Of a stretch of DNA of 64,000 nucleotides, positions 55,318-64,000 are shown one piece after another (position 1 is the first letter of the stretch; every line of letters begins with the position of its first letter). The DNA lies in NCBI GenBank assembly GCA_030549205.1, contig JAUKTV010000014.1, positions 744,001-808,000 on the forward strand, read 5' to 3'. The notes under the pieces were generated by a model. That model ran no database searches. It had not been told where the DNA came from and saw only the letters and a list, made by a program, of their open reading frames with translations. A program made the translations under genes and the position numbers. The stretch comes from Apiosordaria backusii. Taxonomy: Eukaryota; Ascomycota; Sordariomycetes; Sordariales; Lasiosphaeriaceae.

Positions 55318-56574
55318 TCACCCTCTCATACCCCCCTCCGCATCCCCCTCCGAGTCAAAATCCAACACCCACCCCTCCCTCTTCAAATGCAGCGACTCCG
55401 GCTCCTTCCAAATCGCCTCCCAATCCGCCTTGTGCCACTGCTCCCTCGTCGTCACCCCCGTCTTTTGTATCTTGTGCACCCTCTCATACCTGATCCTCTC
55501 CCACACCTTAACCGCTTCTTTCAGTCTCGTCTTATCCCCCCCAATTTTATCCAAGCAAACAGCCAACACCACCCCATCCTCCATAGCTTGACTCGCACCC
55601 TGGATACTCGTCGGAAGAAAAGGATGCGCCGCATCCCCGATAAGTATCGTCCTCGCCTCAGGGGAGACAAAAGTAGGCAACGGATCCCGAAAAACAAGTT
55701 TGTAATCAAATAACCTGTCTTCAGGCGTGGCGTTGACAAGCGCCAAAACGACAGGATCCCAGCCGTCAACTACAGAGAGGACGTCGGGGATTTTCCCCGG
55801 GAACTGCCAGGACTCGTCGATATCGGTGGTGTCGGTGTGGGTGCACACCCAGGAGATTTCTTTCCCGGATTTGATCGACGCCGCAAGAAAATGGACGTCG
55901 GTGCCGATCCAGGCGTGGTGGGTGTCGCCGTGAGACACAAGATGGGAGGTTAACGGGTTGGTGTAGAGTTCCTCCGGGGTGGGGAACCAAGACCGGAAAA
56001 CGGCGTAGCCTGAGGGCAGGGGTTTGTCGGGTGTGCCGAGGACGAGATGCCGGGCTTTGGAGCGGACGCCTTCTGCTGCTATGACGAGGTCGGCGGTGTA
56101 GATTTCCCCAGAAGTGGTTTCCACCCCGGCGTGGGTGGGTGTTTCAAAGTATTTTGCTACTGAAGTGCCGAGCTTGATATTAATCCCGAGGGAGAGGGCG
56201 TGGTTGTAGACTAAGGAATGAATTTCGCCTCGGTGGCCGTTGATGCGGGGGCCCCAGGCAAGATGTTCCTCTTTGAAGGATTGGGTCGTGACATAGCGGC
56301 CGGAGGAGTCGTGGAAGTGGACTTCTTCGGCTTTGTGGATGATGGGGTCGAGCTGCTGGCGGAGGTTGCCCCAGTTGTTGAAGATGCGGGAGGAGTTTTG
56401 GCCGAAGGAGATTATGTCGCCTAGGGGGGAGACGGAGGGGGACTTTTCGAGGAGGAGGATGTTGGTGAGGCCTTTGCGGTGGCATTCTATGGCTGCGGTG
56501 AGGCCGGCGAAACCGGCGCCGACGATGATGAGGGAGATGGGGGAGTCTGTCATTGTGATATTAGAAGTATTCAT
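55318..56574 (-). CDS. FAD-dependent aromatic monooxygenase (salicylate-hydroxylase type)
   Basis: 418 aa, single exon. Dinucleotide-binding motif ISLIIVGAGFAGLTAA at the N-terminus, the DG-type motif region DLVIAAEGVRSKARH (~165-180), and the FAD ribityl motif ILIGDAAHPFLP (~300). HREIHSL-like GHRGEIHSLVY (~112) supports group A flavin monooxygenases such as salicylate hydroxylases. All cofactor motifs are intact. Probably cytosolic, NAD(P)H-dependent hydroxylation of an aromatic acid. About 13 kb from the last PKS-cluster gene with unrelated genes between, so membership in that cluster is not supported. Confidence 0.9.
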   Translation of the reverse strand: MNTSNITMTDSPISLIIVGAGFAGLTAAIECHRKGLTNILLLEKSPSVSPLGDIISFGQNSSRIFNNWGNLRQQLDPIIHKAEEVHFHDSSGRYVTTQSFKEEHLAWGPRINGHRGEIHSLVYNHALSLGINIKLGTSVAKYFETPTHAGVETTSGEIYTADLVIAAEGVRSKARHLVLGTPDKPLPSGYAVFRSWFPTPEELYTNPLTSHLVSHGDTHHAWIGTDVHFLAASIKSGKEISWVCTHTDTTDIDESWQFPGKIPDVLSVVDGWDPVVLALVNATPEDRLFDYKLVFRDPLPTFVSPEARTILIGDAAHPFLPTSIQGASQAMEDGVVLAVCLDKIGGDKTRLKEAVKVWERIRYERVHKIQKTGVTTREQWHKADWEAIWKEPESLHLKREGWVLDFDSEGDAEGGMRG

Positions 56575-57931
56575 CTCACTCTAGGGGGGACGCAATGTTG
56601 GGTGTAACGTGACGATTTTAAGAGCAAGAGATCATTAGCATGGTGTGTGATAATGGGTAATTAACAAGTACCGAGAGTTGGTACTGAGGATTGTCACTGC
56701 ATGCTACCCCGCATGCGATTGGGTGGGATAACCACTCAATACAGGGCGTTGGAGGTCAGTTGACGCCGGGTATTGATTTGCATAGTGTAAGAGTGAGCAT
56801 GGTGTAAATGTCAGCCAGCAAGACGGGTAGAATGTGGAACAGTGAAAGCTATAGGCTTTTAGAACACATCGATATTACCAAGCTTCGTTCCTGTGTTATG
56901 AGGCTACATGCTACAACGTGAACACTTCAAAAGGAGAGGCATCAATATCGTGGCTTCTCCCCATTGACACCATTGAGGGCAAGATCGGGATGCTGCCATC
57001 TTTTAGGCGTGACTCGCAGTAATGTTACGGGAACAGCTGTTTGCCCAGTGGGTGGAATGCAGCTTTCTTTCGATTCCCAAGCCTATGACCGTATTCTCTT
57101 GCTGCAGCTTACATTTCCGATAAACTGGCTGCCCCAGTCCTTGGATGGGTTGCAATATCAAAATACAGCAGATAACCGGTCTTGAACTGCACAAAATATT
57201 GTTCATCAAGTCATTCCTGAAGTATGGTTGACCGTTGTGGCTGTTGTTGGTCGTCGTCGTCGTTGGCGGAGCCCAGCAAAGTCACGTGTGGCTGCAACCA
57301 AAGTGGTGCCATTCGACTGCCGTTGCAATTCGGGGAATTGATTGGACGGGAAGGGCTAGACCAAACTGCGATCGACGCCAGCAAGGCCGAGCTCCCCACC
57401 TCTTCCAGCCACGCGCCTCATGCGAACGTTTTCAACCACATCAGCCTTGAACGCCTTCAAGATTTCTGAAGATACTTTGGCGCAAAGTTGGTCCCTCGCT
57501 GTTTGTTTCTGCTTCTGCCTCTGCCTTCGCCTTCCTTCTTTTTTCTTTTGTTTCCTGTTCCAGCCACAACTCAATCCCATCCCAGCTTCTTCCCCAAGAG
57601 GATCCACCAACAGCCTGGAGAATATCTTCTCCACCCACACACAATCCTTCCCTCTTTGGCCTTGTCACTGGCCCATCGCGACGGTTCACAGCGCGCGCTC
57701 CACAGCTGCAGACCTCTATCTACCTTTCTTTGATCCAAAGGCGAGAAGAGTAGCTTTTTGTCTTGTTCCTCCGCCCCAGCAAACTGACTTTACTCTTCTG
57801 CCCTGCTGGCCTTTCCGCCCATCTCGCCAGAGCACGTCACGCGGCACCTGACCTGATTTGCAGCATCGGCCAACAACCCTTCCGTCCCAACTTCCAGGAC
57901 ATCAACTGATGCGCTTTGCGATACTATCACC
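56575..57931. promoter_or_regulatory. Divergent promoter region with pyrimidine-rich leader
   Basis: 1.36 kb upstream of the monooxygenase (minus) and the SWIB-domain gene (plus). The 57480-57560 stretch is strongly CT-rich, common in promoters and leaders of constitutive fungal genes. No gene recognised. Confidence 0.45.
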
Positions 57932-58912
57932 ATGTCAGCCCCATGTATGATCACCCTGAGGTATTCCCATTGGGGATCTCGTCCTGCTTTTTGCTGGCCG
58001 AGTTCTGTTTGCTGACTGGCTTCCTTCAGTGACGGACGACGAGACCGAGAAGTACAGCCGCATCATCGATGGCATCCTCGCAGCCGCCGACCTCCAGACA
58101 GTCACTAGGAAGAAGATTCGGCAGGGATTGGAGGCTGCGATCGAGAAGGATCTGAGCGATCAGAAGGTGCGTGCGATCCGTTTCCCGGCGCCAAGCTGGA
58201 TTTGTTTCTGACACTGTCGCCCCACAACCAGGAAGCCATCAAGAAGCTCATAGAAGCGCGTTTCGACGCCGTATCTGCCGGCGATGCCGACGTAACACCC
58301 CCCGAAGCGAACGGCCACTCCCCAGAGGACGAGGGAGACGACCGAGAGATCGAAGTCTCGCTTCAGCCGGCCAAGAAAAAGGTGAAGCGCGAAAGCTCTA
58401 GCGAGGATGCCGACGCCCGCCTGGCCGCGGAATTGCAGGCCCAGGAGAATAGACTGTCGAGAGCTCGGGTGACGCGTGGCGCGGGCACCAGCAAACCAAA
58501 AGCCAAGCCCAAGGCCAAAGCAGCCAAAAAGAAGAGCTCGAAACGAGTAAGATCGGACGACGACAGCGAGGTGGAGGATGGCGAGGAAAAGCCAAAACGG
58601 AAAGCTGGCGGCGGCTTCCAAAAACCCTTTAATCTCAGCGAAGCTCTTGCTGAGGTTTGCGGTGAACCACAGGTACGTCTTGTCTTCCTTCCAAAGATAT
58701 GCGCACACCACTGACAAGCAAACCAGCTGTCGCGCCCACAGGTCGTGAAGAAGCTCTGGGACCACATCAAAGCCAATGAGCTTCAGGACCCAACTGACAA
58801 GCGTAATATCAACTGTGACGACAAGCTGAGGGCCGTGTTTAGGCAGGACAAGATCAACATGTTCTCGATGAACAAGCTCCTTGGGAGTCAGCTTTATCCC
58901 GTCGAGGAATAG
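57932..58912 (+). CDS. DEK_C/SWIB-MDM2 chromatin protein (Tri1/Uaf30 type)
   Basis: 258 aa from exons 57932-57944, 58030-58166, 58232-58672 and 58727-58912; introns of 85, 65 and 54 bp keep frame. A tiny first exon encodes MSAP, then LTDDETEKYSRIIDGILAAA, a DEK C-terminal-like helical domain (DLQTVTRKKIRQGLEAAI). The middle is acidic/basic and lysine-rich with a nuclear localisation character (KPKAKPKAKAAKKKSSKRVR). The C-terminus is a SWIB/MDM2 fold: FNLSEALAEVCGE, LSRPQVVKKLWDHIKANELQ, INCDDKLRAVF, MFSMNKLLGSQLYP. This matches yeast Tri1 and its paralogue Uaf30, a component of the RNA polymerase I upstream activating factor. Nuclear. Confidence 0.9.
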
Positions 58913-60328
58913 GAGACATGGGGATGCTGCTGAACTTTTTCTTTCTCTCATGAGGCAGGCGTGCGTAGCATATCGTCTTGAGACTGATCATAGTTTTCTT
59001 GGCTCGGGGTTTATTTATGCCTCGTTTATGGCTGGCATGGATACGGTGGGCGTCATGCGTTCATTTCACGGCATATTTCCTTTTTGTTTCTTTGACCCCA
59101 GAAGACTTCGATCTGGGTTCCACTTCCTACTTGTCAGGCTGTTGGCTCTCGGTGCGTTTTGAAGATCGGATTGGGACACATCAGGCATCGGATGGTTTAC
59201 GGGATTGGAGCAGAAATACTTTATCGGCGTCGTACGGATCTGGCGCTTGGCTCATACTCCATGGTCTTTGTTTACACTCTGTCGACCTCCATTTTGCAAC
59301 ATTTATTGATCTTTTAAGTTATGAGATTGGCGGAAGTTGGAGAGGTGAATACAGAGACGATTGGGTTGCTGAAGCAGAGATAGCGACAGGTCGGCGGAGC
59401 TTGGGAGGGCACATATCTTTGGAGGTGGTGAAAACGTTCATACTGAGTGTGCCCGACTGGAAGGGCTGTTGAACTGCGCAGGGTGTTATTGCCGTCATGC
59501 ATGCAAAGCGATGTTCTTTGAGATGAGGAAATAGCGAGGTCAATGGCCAGCGTGAGCGTGGAGGGACTGTGAACATTGGTCGTTTTGTTACATGAATTAC
59601 CATAGGCTCAATGTTGGCAAGCGTTTGGCTTGAGCAAACACAGGACATTGTTCGGCAAAGTGCATGTCTGTGATTGATGGTGGCTGTACAGATACAATAC
59701 CACCACCGAGGTTGCTGCGCCAGGCAGTTAGCCTCGCGCAACGCTTCGTGGTTGTCTGACTCGATCCCCGTGAGTAATTATGATTACATCGTAATACCTG
59801 AAGCAACGGCTCTCCGAGGCTGAACCTAAGATACCTGGTACCATGGCTGTGGTTGTGCCTTTCAGGGGCAGCGGAACAAGGAAGGCGAGTGACACATTCG
59901 CCGAAGGACCCTTGGGCCAATGAGGATGTCGGGCAAACGCCGGTTAGATCCGTTGGGACCCGCTCTGCGGGAGCCCCTCCAATGACGCCAACCACACCCC
60001 CAAAAGCTGCCAAAAAGTTAAGCAAACGTGGAATCTGCGGAAGCTTTTAAATGCATGAAGCTCTCCGCGCCGGGCTCTAAACCACTCGTCCCCACCGCCT
60101 CCTGCTCAACTAAACTCGACCTGCAGACCCTTTGTGACTGTGATTGTCTTCTGTGTTTCTTTTAAGCATAATCCATATCATCCAAGTCGATCACCAAAGT
60201 AGACAACCTCAACCTCCGAAAGACACCCCGAGGACCCCGCGATTCCAGATATCATCCCGAAGCGAGTCGAGCTCCGCACAATTCATCCTAGACGATCCCA
60301 AACAAACCCCTCACACAGTACACCGATT
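58913..60328. promoter_or_regulatory. Intergenic region and promoter of the Hel2-type gene
   Basis: 1.4 kb with only short frames. The last ~270 bp before the ATG at 60329 are rich in C and A (CTCAACC/CCTCAAC words), typical of a fungal leader. No RNA gene recognised. Confidence 0.45.
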
Positions 60329-62856
60329 ATGGCTTCAGCCGACGGAGCTGCTCCTACTGGCGATAATCAGGCACCCCCCGGTGGACCCAGAGGCGAAGGT
60401 CATAGAGGCAGAGGCAGAGGTCGTGGTGGCAGAGGAGGCCGTGGAAGAGGAGATCACTCTAGAGGCAGAGGCCGTGGTGGAGGCAGAGGCGGCGGAGGTC
60501 CCGTGCACCAACAAGGTGGAAATGCCGTCACCTCCGATCCCACGTCCCAGGAACCAAAGAAGGCGCCAAACTTCAAGAGCAAGGCCGAAGCACCGGATGC
60601 TGAGGGCGACGATAATGCCGAGACCTGCTTCATTTGCGCCAACCCCATCACACATTTCTCCGTTGCGCCCTGCAACCATACCACATGCCACATCTGCTCC
60701 TTGCGATTAAGAGCGCTCTACAAGAGCAAGGATTGTCCTCATTGTAGGGTAAGCGGTGTTGGTGCTTTCAATGTGGGAGATCTAAGCTGACTTTGCATGT
60801 GCAGACGTCTTCGCCCTATGTCATTTTCACCGACGATGGAACCAAGCGCTTCGAAGAATACACAAACAAGGATATTACTAGTACCGACGACAACATCGGC
60901 ATCAAATACGCCGGGGAGGAAATCGTTGGCGATACCATTCTTCTGCTTAGGTTCAACTGTCCCGATTCCGAGTGCGATTTTGCTGGCCTCGGCTGGCAGG
61001 ATCTGCACCAGCACGTCCGCCATGTCCATCACATGAAGATGTGTGATCTGTGTACTCGAAACAAGAAGGTCTTTACACACGAGCATGAACTGTTTGCGGA
61101 CAAGCAGCTCACCGAGCATATGCGTCACGGCGATGACAAGCCCGGCGCGGCGGACCAGACTGGCTTCAGGGGACATCCGCTATGCGGCTTCTGTGGAGCT
61201 CGGTTCTATGACAGCGACAAGCTGTATGAACACTGCCGCAATAAGCATGAGCGGTGTTTCTTGTGCGATAGGAGAGATTCCAGACAACCGCACTATTTTC
61301 TTGACTATGACTCGTTGGAGCAGCATTTCAAGAAGGATCACTTCCTTTGCAACGACCGAGAGTGCTTGGAGAAGAAGTTTGTCGTTTTCGAATCAGAGAT
61401 GGACCTCAAAGCCCATCAGTTGTCTGAGCACGGTGGTTCCGTAGGAACGGGAAGGGACGCAAGGAGGGTTGATATGTCCAACTTTGACTTGCGGCAAAGA
61501 TATGAGCAGGAGAGAGGGGCTCCCAGGGGCGGAAGAAACCAAGAACGCCGGCGTGCTCCCGATCCGGCCAACGAACCAATACCCGTGAGCTCTGCCCAAC
61601 CTCTTAGGAGAGACGAGATTGCTTTCCAACGCCAGATGGCGATACAGTCCGGCGCTAGCACTCGTGCACCACCCGCTCCTGCTCCTGCTCCCGGCCCATC
61701 TCGACCACCACCCGCGGCAGCCTCCCGTCCCCCGGCTGCTAGCCAAACTATTGACGCCATGCAACACCTTTCCATTACCGACTGGTCCTCACTAACCCAG
61801 GAACAACGTGCCAGCCTGGCCCGGCACAACGCTGTTGTTGAGCGTGCTTCCAACCTCCTCGGTAACAACGAGAACAAAATCGCCACCTTCAGGCAATACA
61901 TCTCCAACTACAACCGCGGAAGCATGAACCCAACCCAACTAATCGACGCCTTTGCCTCTTTGTTTGCCGACACCTCCTCCGACACGGCCTTGGGCATCTT
62001 AGTAAGAGAAGTAGCAGAGTTGTTCGAAGACAAGAAAAAGGGCGACTCTCTCCGCGCAGCATGGCAGAACCGCAGGGCGAGAGTGCAGGAGCGTGATGAA
62101 GAATACCCATCACTCCCAGGATTGGGGGGCATGCACGGCGCCACCACCTCCACCACGGGGTGGGCAACAGCCGCTGCTCCGACTACCATCTCCCTCCACA
62201 ACAACGGCGCGGCTCAACAACAGAGGAACTCCAACCGGGTCCTCAAACTGAAAAACAGCACCCGGAGGGGAAGTATCAGCAACTCCTCGGTGATGTCCTT
62301 TGCTTCGGCGTCGAGCGGTAATGCCGCTGGGCCGAGCAGAGGGATTACTACTGCTTCACCGACTGCTTTCCCGGCGCTTCCAAGTGCTTCACGGCCTGCT
62401 GCTGCGGCTGCTGCGGCTGCGACTAGGAGTCAGCCAAGTTGGATTGGTGGAGGGACCAGTGCACCCGCTGCGCCGGCACCGAGGTCTACAACGACAGCTA
62501 GTCATGTTGGCACTGGAGCGAGGAGGCCGCCTCCTCCTCTGCAGAACAGCAGCGATGCGTTTCCTGCTTTGCCTGCTGCTCCTAAGCCCAAGACTACTAT
62601 TTTTGGGTATGGGAGGGGTGTGGTGAGGAGGGACTTTGGGGTGAAGAGCGATACTGGGTTTAGCTGGGGTGGTGGTGGTGGTGGTGGTGGTGGTGGGAGT
62701 GGAAGCAATGCCGGCGGGTCTGCTGGTGGTGGTGGTGGAGAGAATGCTGAACAGCAGCAGCATCAGCATCAGCATCAGCAGGAGCAAGGTGGAGGTGGTG
62801 GTGGGGGGAAGGGGGGGAAGAAGAATAAGAAGCAGGTTTTGGCTCATTGGGGTTGA
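60329..62856 (+). CDS. hel2: E3 ubiquitin ligase of the Hel2/ZNF598 family
   Basis: 823 aa from exons 60329-60748 and 60805-62856 (56-bp intron, GCTGAC branch). N-terminal RGG-rich tract (residues ~20-60), then RING finger CFICANPITHF, CNHTTCHICSLR, CPHCR (~98-140). A Cys/His zinc-finger series follows, typical of Hel2: CPDSECDFAG, MCDLCTRNKKVF, HPLCGFCGARFYD, RCFLCDRRD, CNDRECLEKKFVVF. The middle is disordered and Pro/Ala-rich. The C-terminus holds a poly-Gly run, a QH-rich run and a basic KGGKKNKKQ end. Hel2 ubiquitinates ribosomal proteins on collided ribosomes to start ribosome-associated quality control. Cytosolic. Confidence 0.92.
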
Positions 62857-63395
62857 GATGAGATGGTATGGCTATAGTAGGTATGTACATACATGTGGGA
62901 GCTGAGAGGGTCAGCGATGGTTGTTAGTCGAGAGTCAGCGAGAGAATGATTATTGTGTGTATACAATATGAGATATTTGCTAGCGTGCATGCATGGATGG
63001 GGATGGGGATGGGGGGTGTAATTTGACATGATGTTGGGGTATGCGTACATACAAGAGATGACGATAAGATTCACGGACAAAAAAAGAAAAGCGTGTCATA
63101 CACGGAGTAGCTATTACAGCGCTATGTATGTATTTGGATCTAGGTAGATACAAACCGGATTTGGGAGCTTCACGGTGCAGGGTGAGTTTGCTATGTGTAA
63201 AAAAAGACCTTGTATAAATCATCGATCGCTGTGTACCTACCTTATCATGACTAAACGCTCCACAGGAATCCGCTCCCTCTACAACAAACGCCGCAAAAAG
63301 ACCATCAACGATCATTGCACAGCACAACCCTGGTACGAACCCGATCCGCTTCCATATCTGTATATAGATGAACCCCCAAAGTGGGCAGCACTCCC
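62857..63395. other. Convergent intergenic region
   Basis: 539 bp between the 3' ends of the Hel2-type gene and IRE1. Contains GGGGAT repeats near 63000-63015 and CATGCATG palindromes near 62987-62995. No gene. Confidence 0.45.
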
Positions 63396-64000
63396 CTAAG
63401 GCACCACAACCTCAGGTTCATAATACAGCCTGAACCGATCCGACTCGTGGCACTTGACCTCGTAAATCACATGCCAGCACTCCATCAGCAAGCCCGGAAA
63501 CCTCGACGCCCAAAACTGCATGTACCCTTCCGGCAGGCTCCCCACCATCTTCTTCACCGACTCGGGCATGTCCTCGTAGTGGTTCTTCTTATTCCTCAGT
63601 GCCCTCAGCAAGTCCAGCATCTTCGTCCCCGTGTACTTCCTCTGCTTGCCCAGGCTGTCGACAAACGGCTGGGGTAGCTTCTTGAGGAAGTCACCCCCTA
63701 TGATTTTCTTGGCATTGTCTTCGAGCATGAGAAGGGCATCGGAGGGTGGGTCGCGCGGTTCCTTTTCAAAGTGATCCGAAACATCACACAGGAAATCGAG
63801 GCGCTTCTTGTACGACCAGAAGAAGGGGTGACCCATGACAACCTTAGCGGTGGGGCGGTCCTTGGGTATGGGATTCAGCATCCAGTCAATGAGGTGGTCA
63901 GCTTCAACTGCCAAATCCCCAAGAACGTTCAGGTCCTTGAGGCTTTTGGTGCCTTGGCGGATGTTGACTTCTCGCATGAAGCGATCGCCGCAGTCATAGG
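63396..64000 (-). CDS. ire1: IRE1 kinase/endoribonuclease, C-terminal part (continues beyond window)
   Basis: About 201 C-terminal residues. The end of the kinase domain (YDCGDRFMREVNI, ADHLIDWMLNPIPKDRPTA, VVMGHPFFWS) runs directly into the KEN RNase domain: KRLDFLCDVSDHFEKEP, IGGDFLKKLPQPFVDSL, KYTGTKMLDLLRALRNKKNH with the essential Asn-Lys-x-His region, MPESVKKMVGSLPEGYMQFW and FPGLLMECWHVIYE. IRE1 senses unfolded proteins in the ER and splices the HAC1/XBP1-type mRNA. The short tail after the KEN domain is usual. The frame is open through the window edge, so the lumenal, transmembrane and most kinase parts lie outside. Confidence 0.95.
   Translation of the reverse strand, partial: YDCGDRFMREVNIRQGTKSLKDLNVLGDLAVEADHLIDWMLNPIPKDRPTAKVVMGHPFFWSYKKRLDFLCDVSDHFEKEPRDPPSDALLMLEDNAKKIIGGDFLKKLPQPFVDSLGKQRKYTGTKMLDLLRALRNKKNHYEDMPESVKKMVGSLPEGYMQFWASRFPGLLMECWHVIYEVKCHESDRFRLYYEPEVVVP

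Noticed and set aside
55318..56574. FAD monooxygenase as a member of the PKS cluster
   Set aside because: About 13 kb from the last cluster gene with SNF2, DUF1996 and PTH11-like genes between.

Overview
The window is nuclear DNA of a filamentous ascomycete, most likely a Sordariomycete. Introns are mostly 50-95 bp with GTAAGT-like donors and CTAAC/CTGAC branch sites. There are PTH11/rhodopsin-like membrane proteins, a HET-domain gene, a SAT-type non-reducing polyketide synthase (PKS), and an AT-rich block with the character of repeat-induced point mutation (RIP). The species cannot be fixed from the sequence alone.

Left part, 1-17 kb, accessory and decaying. Three members of an unrecognised gene family share one conserved phase-1 intron. 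One is broken at the left edge (1-361), one is frameshifted (12229-13129) and one is intact (13470-14354). Between the first and second sits an 8.77 kb AT-rich insertion (2459-11231). It has perfect 11-bp terminal inverted repeats and a perfect 8-bp target duplication, the hallmark of a hAT-type DNA transposon, plus subterminal TAGTAC arrays. Nested inside are three solo LTRs, each with its own 5-bp target duplication, a 134-bp tandem array split by one of them, and RIP-worn coding relics that still show exon/intron structure. A second hAT-like terminus (14575) lies just before a HET-domain pseudogene.

Middle part, 17-42 kb, a polyketide biosynthetic cluster. In order: MFS transporter (one internal stop); NR-PKS with SAT-KS-AT-PT-ACP-ACP-CMeT-TE architecture; divergent P450; amidohydrolase of the ACMSD/6-methylsalicylate decarboxylase type; PTH11-like membrane protein; Zn2Cys6 regulator; O-methyltransferase; NAD(P)-binding reductase; secreted six-bladed beta-propeller protein; secreted BBE-type FAD oxidase. 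A coherent reading is a C-methylated orsellinate-type acid that is released by the TE, decarboxylated, hydroxylated, O-methylated and oxidised, possibly to a quinone-like product. The product is inference; the enzymes are read directly.

Right part, 42-64 kb, is more housekeeping-like: a hypothetical gene with a frame problem, an SNF2-family ATPase, a secreted DUF1996 protein, a second PTH11-like protein, a FAD-dependent monooxygenase, a DEK_C/SWIB chromatin protein (Tri1/Uaf30 type), a Hel2/ZNF598 ribosome-quality-control ubiquitin ligase, and the 3' end of the unfolded-protein-response sensor IRE1.
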